A stretch of DNA of 64,000 nt from Pseudooceanicola pacificus (GTDB lineage Bacteria; Pseudomonadota; Alphaproteobacteria; Rhodobacterales; Rhodobacteraceae). This document shows, piece after piece, positions 35,326-47,200 of this stretch. The stretch is taken from assembly GCF_009789075.1 (NCBI RefSeq), contig NZ_WNXQ01000006.1, positions 150,846 to 214,845 on the forward strand, given 5' to 3'. The translations under genes and the position numbers were made by a program. Under the pieces are notes generated by a model. The model had not been told where the DNA came from and searched no databases. It worked only from the letters and a program-made list of their open reading frames with translations. Each line of letters opens with the position of its first letter. Position 1 is the stretch's first letter.

Positions 35326-36191
35326 TGCGCAGTTTTCTCTTCGTTCCCGGCGACAGCCTGCGCAAATTCGAAAAGGCGGTGACGGGCGAGGCCGACGCGC
35401 TGATCCTCGATCTGGAAGACTCGGTCGCCGCCTCGGCCAAACAGACCGCGCGCGAGACGGTCGCCCGGATGCTGCAGGCCGAACGCAACGGCAAGGCGCT
35501 CTTTGTGCGGGTCAATGCGCTCGACACCGGGCTGACCCTGGCCGACCTGGCCGCCGTGATGCCATGCGCGCCCGACGGGATCACCCTGCCGAAATGCGAA
35601 GGGCCGGACGATCTGAACCGGGCGGCGCATTACCTGGCGGCCTTCGAGGCGGCGCATGGGCTGGGGCCGACCCGGATCCTGGCCATCGCGACGGAAACCG
35701 CCGCCTCGCTCTTCACGCTTGGCTCCTACACCGGGTGCGACGAACGGCTCTGGGGCCTGATGTGGGGGGCCGAGGATCTGACCGCCTCGCTCGGCGCGCG
35801 CGAAAACGGGGCAAAGCAGGGGTTCCACGAACCGTTCCGCCTGGCGCGGAACCTGTGCCTTGCGGGCGCTGCGGCGGCGGGGGTGGTGCCGGTCGACACG
35901 ATCTGCGCGGTGCTGGACGACCTGTCGGTGGTCGAACGCGAGGCGCGCGAGGCGCGGCGCGACGGTTTTGGCGCCAAGGCGGTGATCCATCCGAAACACG
36001 TGGCCCCGGTCAACGCCGCCTTTACCCCGACCGAGGAGGAACTGGCCTGGGCCCGCAAGGTGCTGGCGGCCTTTGCCGCCGACCCGGATGCGGGTGTGGT
36101 CAGGATCGACGGGCAGATGATCGACAAGCCGCATGAACGCGCCGCGCGCAAGATCATCGCGACGGCGGGACCGGGCGTGGGTGCAGGCTGA
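35325..36191 (+). CDS. CitE-like CoA-ester lyase (malyl/citramalyl-CoA type)
   Basis: Predicted 288-residue HpcH/HpaI-CitE family enzyme. The first strand MRSFLFVPGDSLRKFEKAVT, the metal-site region DALILDLEDSVAASAKQTAR, the acidic LWGLMWGAEDLTASLGA and GFGAKAVIHPKHVAPVNAAF are all family hallmarks. Relatives are beta-methylmalyl/malyl-CoA lyases and (3S)-malyl-CoA thioesterase. Paired with a MaoC hydratase, a role in C4/C5 dicarboxylic CoA-ester metabolism (for example mesaconyl/citramalyl-CoA or the ethylmalonyl-CoA pathway) is likely. Which activity it has is not decided by sequence. Confidence 0.88.
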   Translation: MRSFLFVPGDSLRKFEKAVTGEADALILDLEDSVAASAKQTARETVARMLQAERNGKALFVRVNALDTGLTLADLAAVMPCAPDGITLPKCEGPDDLNRAAHYLAAFEAAHGLGPTRILAIATETAASLFTLGSYTGCDERLWGLMWGAEDLTASLGARENGAKQGFHEPFRLARNLCLAGAAAAGVVPVDTICAVLDDLSVVEREAREARRDGFGAKAVIHPKHVAPVNAAFTPTEEELAWARKVLAAFAADPDAGVVRIDGQMIDKPHERAARKIIATAGPGVGAG

Positions 36192-36299
36192 CTCCTGTAA
36201 TCAGAATTATGGTTAATATCGGATTGATCCGCCGCACGGCCATGCACAGCGGCATGCATGGCGCCAAGGCAGCCAGGTCCGGGATGTGACGACACGACC

Positions 36300-36329
36300 A
36301 ACCGCCGCAGGCCCGTACCCGCGGCGGTT
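36300..36329. terminator. Hairpin between convergent CitE-like and SapC genes
   Basis: AACCGCCGC (36300-36308) and GCGGCGGTT (36321-36329) form a perfect 9-bp stem with a 12-base loop, ending 11 bases from the SapC stop and about 110 bases from the CitE-like stop. It could serve transcripts from both sides. No T run is present on either side. Confidence 0.45.
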
Positions 36330-36339
36330 GCGCGTTGGA

Positions 36340-37113
36340 TCAGGCGTCCAGCGGTGCCTCGGCTTCGGGGGCCGTGGCGGGCTCTGCCGGGTCGGACCCG
36401 GCCACCTTGCGCAGCAGGGGCTGGAGGTTGTTCATCGACTGCAGGTGCACGAACAGCAGTTCCAGTTCATCCGTCGCCAGCATCTGGCGTACCACCTCGT
36501 CGGGCAGCGCCTTCAGCTTGTCGCGATTGACGGCCAGGAAACCGGCCAGCCGGCCCGGAGAGCCGTCGGGCATGGTGTACTGGGCATGCATCGGCTCCAA
36601 CAGGTCATGGTCCACCAGGCGTTCGCAAAACGCCTTGGTCCGGGTGAATTGGGCCTGATATTCCCGCATGAAATCAAGCACCTGGTTCAAATACATCGAC
36701 CGTTCGCCACGGCTGTCGAACAGCTTTTCGCCCTCGCCGTCGCGGTTCACGCCCTCGTATTCCTCGTCGATGAAGAGGGTGAAGGACTTGCCGTCCTGCC
36801 CGCTGGCAAAGACAAAGGGATAGCGCCGCATGAAGGCCGGGATATAGCGCCCGTTCCAGCTGCCGTCGGCCTCGACATAGAGGTTCTGCTTGTCCCGCAG
36901 GCCCAGGATCACAACCGGCATGACCTCCTTGCCCTGACCGGCAAAGACGATGGTGCAGTCGGATGCCGCGGCCCGGAATTCAGCCGCTACCAGCGGGACC
37001 GAGTTCACTTCGGCGGCGAAACCGTATTTGCCGCCGCTGCGCAGGGACACGTCCTTGTGTGCCTCGCTCGAGACGGGAACGGCCCGCTTGTAGAAAAGAA
37101 GTTGTGTTTCCAT
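36340..37113 (-). CDS. SapC-family protein
   Basis: Predicted 257-residue SapC-like protein. Family features are METQLLFYKRAVPVSSEAHK, the FVFASGQDGKSFTLFIDEEY segment, a central helical FDSRGERSMYLNQVLDFMRE and a C-terminal half recognising VNRDKLKALPDEVVRQMLAT. The acidic Ala/Pro/Glu-rich tail (EPATAPEAEAPLDA) is variable in the family. SapC was named for a gene in an S-layer secretion locus; its biochemical role is unclear. Here it neighbours a periplasmic adaptor and a giant secreted-type protein, which supports a cell-surface connection. The start at 37113 has GAGGAG 12 bases upstream. Confidence 0.85.
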   Translation of the reverse strand: METQLLFYKRAVPVSSEAHKDVSLRSGGKYGFAAEVNSVPLVAAEFRAAASDCTIVFAGQGKEVMPVVILGLRDKQNLYVEADGSWNGRYIPAFMRRYPFVFASGQDGKSFTLFIDEEYEGVNRDGEGEKLFDSRGERSMYLNQVLDFMREYQAQFTRTKAFCERLVDHDLLEPMHAQYTMPDGSPGRLAGFLAVNRDKLKALPDEVVRQMLATDELELLFVHLQSMNNLQPLLRKVAGSDPAEPATAPEAEAPLDA

Positions 37114-37177
37114 GTGACGTCGCTGCTCCTCGCGAAATGCATTGTCGGGTGGCACCGTGCCGGAAGAATGCGGCAAT

Positions 37178-37190
37178 CCCTAGACTAGGG
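37178..37190. promoter_or_regulatory. Palindrome in the SapC / adaptor divergent promoter region
   Basis: CCCTAG-A-CTAGGG is a perfect inverted repeat of 6-bp arms around one base, placed in the 186-base gap between the divergent SapC gene (start 37113) and the adaptor gene (start 37300). CTAG is rare in proteobacterial genomes, which makes the site stand out. It could be a shared operator. Confidence 0.4.
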
Positions 37191-37299
37191 GAAAGACCGC
37201 GTCACAGAAAGCGAAGTATTTAGAAAAATCAGCGCAATTTCTTGTTTCGGGGGGTGCTGCTCCGCTATGGTTCGCGGGTAATTCCAGCGAGGCAAGCCT

Positions 37300-38109
37300 T
37301 TGCGCAGCGTCCGACGGGCCGGTCTGATCCTGGCCATACTTCCGCTCTCAGCACTTCCGCACGGCGCGGCCGCGCTCGACATCCGCTCGTGCACGGTGGC
37401 CCCCAGCCAGGTGATCGACGTGGCGGTCGAGATACCCGGCCTGATCGCCGAGATCTCGGTCGACCGGGGCAGCACGGTCAAGGCCGGCGACGTGCTGCTG
37501 CGGCTGCGCGACAGTTCGATCCGCTCGCAGGTGGCGCTGGCCAAGCGCCGGGCCGAAGATGACACCCAGATCGCTGGTGTCGAGAAACGGATCGAGGTGA
37601 TCGAGGGCCAGCTGGAGCGCGTCCGCTCGCTGTTTCAGCGCAACCTGATCGCGCAACGCGAGGTCGACGGGGTCGAGGCCGACCTGATCGCGCTCTATCA
37701 GGAGCGGGACCGCCTGACGATCGAGAAGGACATGGCCGCGATCGAACTGCTGCGCGTGCAGGACATGATGGCCCAGCGGACCATACGCAGCCCGATAGAC
37801 GGACTGGTCACCGACCGCAGCGCCGATCCCGGGGAATACGCCAGCGAACAGAAGCCGGTGATGACCATTGCCGCGCTCGACCCGCTGCATGTCGGGATCT
37901 ACGTGCCGCAATCGGTGGCCGGGCAGCTCAAGATCGGCGACGAGGTCCCGATCTACCTGGACACCGCGCCGGATACCGCGCTGATGGCCAGGGTCGACGT
38001 GATCGACCGGGTGTTCGACGCGGCCTCTGGCACCTTTGGCGTGCGTCTGGTGCTGCCGAACCCCGATGGCAGCCTGCCCGCCGGGATCCGCTGCCGCGCC
38101 CAGCTCTGA
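37300..38109 (+). CDS. HlyD/MFP-type periplasmic adaptor protein
   Basis: Predicted 269-residue membrane-fusion-type adaptor. The start is a TTG (37300) with GAGG about 9 bases upstream; no in-frame ATG gives the signal peptide. Residues 1-24 form a Sec signal (RAGLILAILPLSALPHGAAA). A lipoyl half-motif VEIPGLIAEISVDRGSTVKA opens, a helical hairpin of about 95 residues follows (from SQVALAKRRAEDDTQI to LLRVQDMMAQ), then the second lipoyl half TIRSPIDGLVTDRSADPGEY and a beta-barrel region. Length is short for the family (about 350-400), with no extra C-terminal domain. It may belong to an efflux pump or to export of the adjacent giant protein; no partner transporter is in view. Confidence 0.82.
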   Translation: MRSVRRAGLILAILPLSALPHGAAALDIRSCTVAPSQVIDVAVEIPGLIAEISVDRGSTVKAGDVLLRLRDSSIRSQVALAKRRAEDDTQIAGVEKRIEVIEGQLERVRSLFQRNLIAQREVDGVEADLIALYQERDRLTIEKDMAAIELLRVQDMMAQRTIRSPIDGLVTDRSADPGEYASEQKPVMTIAALDPLHVGIYVPQSVAGQLKIGDEVPIYLDTAPDTALMARVDVIDRVFDAASGTFGVRLVLPNPDGSLPAGIRCRAQL

Positions 38110-38130
38110 TCGCCTGACCTACGGACCAAG

Positions 38131-38163
38131 ACACCCCGCCGGATCATCCGCGCGGGGTGTTTT
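38131..38163 (+). terminator. Terminator of the adaptor gene
   Basis: ACACCCCGC (38131-38139) pairs with GCGGGGTGT (38152-38160), a perfect 9-bp stem running into a short T tract (four Ts counting the last stem base). It starts 22 bases after the adaptor stop. A second, weaker hairpin (CCGGGC / GCCCGG, 38175-38192) lies just beyond the end of the convergent giant gene. Confidence 0.7.
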
Positions 38164-38202
38164 GCTGCCGGGACCCGGGCCAATCAGCCCGGCCGGTATG
38201 GA

Positions 38203-41200
38203 TCAGGCTCGTTTCTTCTTGGCGTTGCCGTTGGCGTTCCCTTGGCCATTGCCATTGCCGTTGGCATTTCCGTTGCCGTTGCCGTTGCCGGGCGGGACCG
38301 GGGCAACCCAGGTCCAGTCCACTTCGCCATCCGGATCGGCGCTTTCGGACCCTGCAGGCGTGTCGTCGATATTGGCCGAAGCGGGCAGAACCAGCAATTC
38401 GACCTCACCGCCGCCGCTGTCGCCTTCGGACGGGGGCGTTTCGCTTGTGCCGGTGTCGGTTTCGACGATCCAGCCCTCGGCCGCGCCACCTTCGGCCGCA
38501 CCGCCACCCAGGGTGGTGAAGCCATCGGCCTCGGGCGCGCCCGATCCCCCGGTCCCGCCGGTCGAGAAGCTGAAGGCGGTGACAGAGGGCTCATCGCCCA
38601 CCAGATCGACCGTGGAGGGATCGGTCGGCTGCGGCGCCGGTTCGATCCCGCGGCCGTCGCGGCGGCCATGCGAGTTCCCGGGCTGGGTGCCGTCAGGCGC
38701 GCCGGTGTTGTCGGTCCACTCGTCGTCCTGCTGGGTCACCATGCCCAGCTCGCCATAGGGCTCACCCAGGTGATCGGGGTCGTTGCCCAGGCCGATCCGG
38801 GTCATGTCCATGCCGTCGCTCTGGCCGACCTGCAGCAGGAAGTCCTGGATCCACGGGGCCGGAGAGCGCACCACCGTCCAGTTGCCGAAGGGCGAGAAGG
38901 GTACGACGAAGTTGTTGTACTCGCCCGCCCAGTCGATCATCCGGTCGTGCGAGGTGTTGGCGATCAGCATGTCGCGCCCGCCGCCGCCATAGGCCAGATC
39001 GCCGTAGCCCGAGATATCGGTAGTGGCGGCATCCGGCGCGTCGTTCAGCCCGCCGTTGGTGGACAGGTCGTCGTCGAGGTTCAGGATGTCGCCGTCGAGC
39101 CCGCCCCAAAGGTGATCGCGCCCGGTGCCGCCGACGATCCAGTCATAGCCGATATCGCCGAACAGCCGGTCATCGCCATCGCCCTTGGCCCATTCGCGGG
39201 CCATCGGGGTCAGCTCGCCCTCGTCCGCGTTGAAGTTCAGGACATGGCCGTCGATCCGCTGCAGCGCGTTGTTGGCGTCGTAGAACCCGTCTGGCACCGC
39301 GATCCGGCCGGTTGCGGGGTCGACCTCGGGGCGCCAGTCGCTTGGCGCCTCGTAGAACTCGGCCAGCGCCTCGGCGCCGGACAGGCCGTCATTGCCCGCC
39401 CCGCCGTGCAGCGAGTCATCGCCCAGGCCGCCATAGATCAGGTCGTCGCCGCCCTGCTCCCAGGGCTCCAGGTCCACGGTCTTCTTCAGCTCGCCCAGTG
39501 GGTTGAGGATGGCGTGGAAGGCTTTGGCCTGGGTCGAGACGATCTCTTCGACCTCGGCCACCGTCAGGTTGATCAGCGTCTCGGTCAGCCCGTTGCGGCT
39601 GGTCAGGATCTTGCCGTCGTCACCCAGCACGCCGTCATTGCCGGTGCCGCCCGAAATCCAGTCATTGCCCGCGCCGCCGATGACGTCGTCATCCTGCGCG
39701 CCGCCATAGACCGTGTCGTCCCCGCCCATGGCGTGGATCGAATCGTCGCCCGCCTCGCCAAAGATCAGGTCGCTGCCGCCGATGTCGGTGGGATCGCCAC
39801 CCGGGGTATAGGCCGCGTATTCGATGGCCCGCACGTCCACGCGTTCCACGCCCGTGTCGCCGTAGGTGTCCCACTGGAAGTGCAGCGCGGCGCCGTCCCT
39901 GACGATGCGGAAGATGTTGCCGTTGTCGCCAAGGATCACATCGGCATCACGGGCATGCCCGTCGACCGAAGTGTCGCCCAGGCTGTTGCGCAGGATGTCC
40001 GAGGTGTCGCCGCCATAGATCGTGTCGGCATCGTCGATCAGCTTTTCGCCATCCGGGTCGCCACAGCTTTCGCCCAGGAACATCAGCGAGGAGCCGCCGA
40101 CCAGGTCGTCCTGGCCCAGCCCGCCGATCAGCAGGTCGCTGTCGCCGCCGCCCTCGATGTAATCCATGCCGTCGCCGGTCAGCCCGCCGGGGACGGTGAC
40201 CGGCCCGCCGGGCGCGTCGAAGTCGATGGAGCCGTCGCCCATCACCGTATCCTCGCCCCGCTGGCCGAACAGCCGGTCATTGCCCGCGCCGCCCGCGATC
40301 AGGTCATTGCCCCAGGTGTCGGGCGATGCGCCTTCCGAATGGTTGAAGAGCGAGATGTCGCGGCCCTGGGTGCCGGTCAGGCTCGGCTCCCACACGGCCG
40401 AGATATTGGGGACATAGCCGCCGGTGAAAAGGCCGGTCGCCGGGTCGATCTGGTACAGCGTCTCGCCGGTCAGCGTCCGCAGGCGCTGGTCGAGCGTGTC
40501 GTCGCGGCGTAGGATCTCGGCATTGTCGCCGGCCACCACGTCATCGCCCTCGTCCGCGTCGATCAGGTCGTCGCTGTCGAAGCCGCCGCAGATATTGTGC
40601 CCGCCGATAATGTCGTCGGCCCCCAGCCCGCCCGAGATCAGGTCGCCGCCCTGCCCGCCGACGGCGATGTCATCGCCCTCGCCCAGGATGATGCGGTCCG
40701 ACGCGCCGGCATCCGCCCCGTCCGTGAAGGTCGAGGTGAAGGTAAAGGGCAGCGCCGCCGCCGTGGTCAGCGGCAGTTGCGACAGGTCGATCAGGCCGGT
40801 TTCCAGCCGGTCGATGCGGCCGTGATCGCCAAAGACCAGGTCATTGCCCAGGCCCGCGACGATCAGGTCGCCCCCCGTGCCGCCGATGATGGCGTCATTG
40901 TCGCCGCCGCCGTCAATCGTGTCATCGCCGCCCTGGGTCGGGTCGGTCACCCGGACGCTGTCGAGGCTGGCGCTGTCGCTGTCCATCGACTGCCAGTCCA
41001 GCACGCCGTTGTCGCCCAGGATGATGTCCATCCCCGCGCCGCCCAGGATCTCGTCGGCGCCAAAGCCGCCGATGACCATGTCGTTGCCCGCGCCCGCGTC
41101 GATGCTGTCGTTTCCGCCGCTGCCCTGCGTGGTCGACCGCGCCTGCACCAGAGCGCCAAACTGCAGCGTGACATGGGCTTCGTCGCCGATGATCAGGTCG

Positions 41201-44200
41201 GTGCCTGTGCCTGCCAGAATGCTGTCGCCCGCGGCCCCGCCGATGGCGATGTCGTCGCCCGCGCCGGTGTCGATCACGTCGATCCCGCCCAGGCTGGACA
41301 CGGTGGTCTGGATGTCGGTTGCGGCACTGCCATCGGCCGCCCAGACGATCACCCCGTGATCGCCGATCGCCACGTCATCGTCCGGCCCTGTGGTCACCCT
41401 GTCGCCGCCATCGCCCGCGATGACCGAGTCGTAGCCCTCGCCGGTGTCGATCACATCGGCCCCGCCGCCCATGCCGGCATAATCCGTGGTCCAGGCCTGC
41501 TGCAGGATGGCGTTCACCAGCGACAGCTCTCCGCTGTCGCCCAGGACCAGATCGTTGCCGATGCCGGTGGTGATCGTGTCATCCGCCGTACCGCCCAGCA
41601 CGCTGTCGTTTCCGGCGCCCGAGCGGATCAGATCCGCCGCGCCCAGGTTGGGCGAGGTGCTGCGCACCGTGACCACGACCCCGGCGTTGAAGATCACCAT
41701 GCCGTTGTCGCCAAGGATGATGTCGCCGCCAAGGCCGGTATCGACGATATCGGCCCCCACGCCCGCCAGCACGATGTTGCGGCCATCGCCCGCGTCGATG
41801 GAATCGTCGCCCGGGATGTCCAGATCGTCGGTCTGCGCCAGCGCCAGCCGGGGCGCGCCGGAAACCAGCGACCAGTCGACATTGCCGGCATCGCCGATCA
41901 CCAGATCCGCGCCCGCGCCCGACAGGATGCTGTCGCCGCCACGGCCGCCCAGTACGGTATTGTCCCCCTCGCCCGCGTCGATCAGGTCATCCCCGCCGAA
42001 CTCGTTCAGCGTGGTGGTGACGTAATCGGTCATGCCCTCCGTCAGCTCCAGCATGCCGTTGTCGCCAAGCACAAGGTCGTCGCCCGCGCCGGTTGCGATA
42101 TCGTCGCCGAAGGCGCCGCCGAACACGATATCATTGCCCTCGCCCGCCACGATGCTGTCGGCGCCGCCGACCTGGCCGTGACGCGATTGCAGCAGCGACA
42201 GCCAGACCGGGCCGGGATTGGTGAAATCGGCCTCGCCCTCGTCGCCCAGGACGACGTCGTCGCCGGTCCCGCTGTCGATCCGGTCGGCCTCGGCTCCGCC
42301 AAAGACGCTGTCATGGCCCGCGCCTGACGAGATGTCGTCGCGCCCGCCCATCCCCGAGGAACGGGTCACCGCATTGGCGACCAGCCCGTTGGCAAAAAAC
42401 GCCTCGGCCCCGTCGCCAAAGATCAGGTCGCGGCCGATGCCCGTCTCGATCAGGTCGTCGCCCGCGCCGCCAAAGACGATGTTATCGCCGCTGCTTGCCA
42501 TGATCCGGTCGTTGCCGCCCAGCTCGGGCCGCTCGGTGGACACCCCGGTGATCACGCCGCCGGCAAGGGTCACCATGCCGTTGTCGCCCAGCAGGATATC
42601 CATGCCGCCCGGATCCGTGATCACGTCGCCGCCGATGCCGCCCAGCACGATATCCGCGTCCAGGCCGCCGGTGATCTGATCGTCACCACCCACCGCGGCA
42701 TTGGCCGAGGCGATCTGCGTCACACCGCCGGTGGTGAGCACCTTGAGCTCGCCCGGCTGCAGGATCGTGCCGTGATCGCCGAAGATCACGTTATGGCCGA
42801 GCCCGCCGGAAATCACGTCGCCCGCACCGCCCATCGAGGTATCGGTGGTGGTGACCCGCGTCACCAGGTCGACCGCGAAGCGGCTGTCGCCATAGATGTG
42901 ATCGTCGCCGTCGCCGCCGTCGATCGTGTCCTCGCCATCGCCGCCTGCCAGGTGATCGCCCGCGTGACCGCCGATGATGCTGTCATTGCCGCCGCCGCCG
43001 TCGACCACGACGGTGCCGGTGGTGGCGCTGATGTCGATCACGTCATCGCCATCCGCCCCGTAGGCATAGCCGTTTTCGCTGATGTTCCCGGCCACCGAGC
43101 TGTAGCGCAGATTGCCTGCGGCGGTGTCGCCGTAGATCACCAGCGGGCCGTCATGGTCCGTGGCCGTGATCGTGTCATTGCCGCCGCCGCCGTGGATCGC
43201 GGTGATGGTGTCGGCCGCGGTGCTTTCGACGGTGAAGGTGTCACCGGCGCGGCCCAGCAGGACCTCGACGATATCCATGTTGGCATAGCTGATCCCGCCG
43301 GCATAGGTCACCAGGTCGGGGGTGCCTTCCTCGCCCTCGTCAAGCACCAGATCGCCGCCCATGCCCAGGCCCGAGATCGTGCTGGCCGTCAGCACGCCGG
43401 TATCCGGCGCGTTGGAGCTGTCGTTGAAGACGTTGACCCGGTCGATATCCTCGCCATCGTCGGCGGGGTCGGCCGGGGTGCCCAGGGGCGCGTCAAGCTC
43501 TGTCGGCTGGATGATCGCCGGCTCGATCGAACGGGCATCGGGGCCTGCGCCACCTTCCAGCAGCAGCGGGCCGGCAATCTCGTTGACCAGATGCGGGCGC
43601 GCCGAAACCGTCTTGATCGGGTTCGCCGGGTCGGCCACCTCTGCGGTCGGGTCGACGGTAACGTCGATCACCACCGGCTGGTCCCAGTTCGTCGCGTCGA
43701 AGGTCACCGTGCCAGCGGCAAAGCGGGCATCGGCGCTGCTGAGGATCGTCTGGCCATCGCCCGAGACGGTCACCGTTACCTCGCCCACGGGCTGCTGGCT
43801 GAGCATCAGGGAATAGCTGTCGTCGCCCCCTGCCCCGGTCGAAACCACGGTGCTGCCATCGGTTTCCAGCACCACGACCGAGGCGGTGTCGTTGTCGATG
43901 ACATCGACCTCCAGCTCGACCTCTTCGGCGTCGAATGCGCCGGTGGAGCTGCTGGCGGTAAAGGTGATGTCCGCGCCATCGCGGTTTTCCGGGTCGCTGT
44001 CGTCCACCGCCGAAACGGTGACGAATTGCGCCACGTTCCAGTTGCTGGCGTCAAAGGTCAGCGTCGTGGCGTTCAGGCCCAGTTCGGGGTCGGCATCCAG
44101 CGCGACGGTCACCACCTCGCCCGCATCGGGCTGCAGCGACAGGGTCACGGCAAAGCTGTCGTCGAACCCGCCTTCGTGCACGAGCGTGCCGCCGCCGGTC

Positions 44201-47200
44201 GGGGTGAGCACGATGGCTGCCTTGTCGTCGTCCTGCACGTCGACCTTGATGTCTTCCAGGCGGATGCCGTTCAGATCGGCCTCGGTCGAGATGATCGAGT
44301 GGTTGATCACGGCGGTTGTCGGCCCCTCGGCGGCACTGTCTTCGGCGGCTTTCACCCAGACGGTGCGCTGCGTGGTCCAGTTGCCGGCATCGAAGGTGGC
44401 GACGACCTGATCGGAATAGGTCACCCCGTCGAGCGAGACGAGCACGGTGCGCGATCCCGCCGCCATCGCGGTCGAGGCCTGGGCGGCCGAGATCGTGATA
44501 TAGGCCTTGGCCCCGGCCGACGGCAGGGCGTCGGGCATCTGGATGGTGTAGCTGTCGGTGCTGCCATTGCCCTCGGCGACCGCGGTATCGGCGCCGGTCT
44601 TTTCGATCAGGACCGGGTCGGAATTCGCGGGCTTCACGATCAGATCGATGCCCGCGCCGGGCAGGTCCACCCAATTGGCATCCGTCGCCGGATCGGCATC
44701 GGCGAAGTGGGTGATCACACCCGACTGTCCGCCGTTCGGGGCCGAAACGATCGGCGCCACGACGCTGCCGCCGATGTTGAACGTGTCGCTGCCCAGACCA
44801 CCGATCAGGCGGGTCACCACGCCGTCGGCGGTGGACAGCACATAGAAGGTATCGTCACCCTCCAGCCCGTCGACCTCCAGCGCCTCTTCGACACCCGACA
44901 GGGTGACCGACAGGCCCGCGCCAAAGATCCCGTCCTCGGTCACGAGGAAGGTATCGTCGCCTTCGGAGCCGACCGCGACCACCTTGTCGAAGCCGGCGCC
45001 GCCGTCGATATCGACCGGGGCGTTGATATTGTACTGGATCTGGTCGTCGCCCGCGCCCGCGTTCAGCACGGACTGGCCGCCCAGCGACGTGCCCTCGCCC
45101 TGCGCCAGCAGGAAGGCGCGCAGGACAAAGATATCGTTGCCCGCCTCGCCTTCCATGCGCAGGCCCGCCTGGTTGGAATAGACGCGGAAGTTGTCGTTGC
45201 CTTCGCCACCGTAAAGCACGGTTGCCACGCTGTTGCCACGGCTCAGATAGCCCAGGGTCGTCTCGATGGTGTCGATTTCGTCACCCGGGGCCACATTGGG
45301 CGCCTCACGCTCGGTTCCGAACATCTGGCCGATCTGGAAGGTGTCGTCGCCGATCCCGCCGTCCAGCGTCATCAGCGCGCTGTTGTCGTCCATCGCGAAC
45401 ATGTCGTCGCCCGCGCCCGTCTCGATCCGGATCCGCGCGTTGATCGACTGGTCGTAGTTGATCCGCTCCAGCGCCGCGCCAAAGCCGCCCGCGCCGTCGT
45501 CCTGCAGCAGGGCGATGAAATTCTTGCGGATCAGCACGGTATCGTCGCCATCGGTGGCGCGGATCAGCATCCGGTCCAGCCCGTCGTCCGGCGCGCCGGT
45601 GTCGAAGGCGTTGATGATGACGTCGCTCAGCCCGGTCAGGTCGATGGTGGTCACGTCGGTGCCGCCCTCGCCGTCGATGGAGAAGCTGTCGCGCAGCCCG
45701 CCCCGCACCGTGGTCATCGAGGGCAGGCGCACCACGTTGATCGTGTCGTCGCCCGCGCCCGCGCGCAGATGGGTGTTGCCGTCAATGGCGCTGACCATGA
45801 TGTCGAACAGGTCGTCCTCGGCCCCGCCGAGCAGTTCGATGGCCTCGGCCGTAAGGCTGCCGGCCAGGATCATGTGCCCGCCATCGGCATCGCTGTCGCC
45901 CAGATCGACCGACAGGGTCATCGTGGTGCCCGCGTTGAACGAGGCCCCCGCCGATTGCGTCAGCAGGCGGCCCGCCGCCAAGTCCAGCGTGGTGGCGGTA
46001 GTGATGCTGCTGCCCGGGGCAAAGCTGATCATGTCACCCGCCGTCAGGGTCGCATCGTCGCCAGAGGTGATAATCGCGTTGTCGGCAACCACGATGGCGC
46101 CGTCGGTGATGATCAGCATCGAGTCGTCGGACGCGATGCTGCTGCTGTCGGCGAAACGGATCTCGCCCGGGCCGTTCAGCTCCATCGTGCCGCCCGCGAT
46201 CACCTGCGCGCTGTCGCCCACGAAGATCTGGCTCGCCGCGATCAGCATGTTGCTGTCCGAGGAAATCAGCGAGGAGCTGCCCGTCGCGACGAAGCTGCCA
46301 CCGTTGATCAACATCGACCCGCCGGAGGTGATCGCGGCGCTGTCGCCGACCTGGACCGAACCGCCGAAGATCGCCATCTGCCCGCCCGAGGTGACAAGCG
46401 AATCCGCCCCCATCACGATGGGGCCCGAGACGAACACCTGCAGCGTGTCGCCCGCCCGGATTTCGGCGTTGATGCCGTGGGTCAGGGCGCCTGCATTGAT
46501 CGTCAGGTCGGTGCCCGTGCCGATCAGGCTGGAAATGCCGGTTGTCATCTGGCCTGCGGCCACGATCTGCCCCGCACCGGTTTCGGCGACCAGCGTCGCA
46601 TCCCGCCCGTGCGAGAAGGCATCGGTGCTGATGCCGAAACTGCGCTGCGCCACCTGGGTCGAGGCACGGCCGGTGGTCAGGATCGTTCCGGCCGACATCG
46701 CCAGCACGTCGACGGCAATCGACGACCCGTCCCCGGTGAGGATCTCGCCCGCCGCCTGCAGGAACGCGGTGCCGGACTGGTTCGCGATGCCCGACGCGTT
46801 GCCGGTGGAAATGCTGCCGGTGGTCGCGATCAGGCGCACCGTCTCGCCGAGGTTGGTGGCGGTCGTCGCCGCGATCGCGCTGGCGCTTCCGGTCAGGATA
46901 TCGGTCGCCGTGATCTCGACGGTATCGCCGGTGATCGAGGCAGAGCTGTTCAGCGCGACATCGCCCTGCGCCGTGATCTCGACCTTCTGGGCCGCCGTCA
47001 CCCCGGCGCTGGTGCCGATGGTCACGTCGCCAGCCGCGTCGATCAGGATATCGCCCGCCAGCGCGTCGATGGAGCCGCCGCCCTGCACGATCACGTCGCC
47101 CGTGCCGGTCAGAACCACATCGCCCTGGGCGGATTCCGCCTGGCCGACATACATCGCGCCCGCAATTTCGGTCACAGTGATGCCGGTGCCCGCGATCAGG

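Noticed and set aside
38221..38291. Short tandem repeat as a CRISPR array
   Set aside because: Units are six bases without spacers and code for an Asn/Gly tail in frame.
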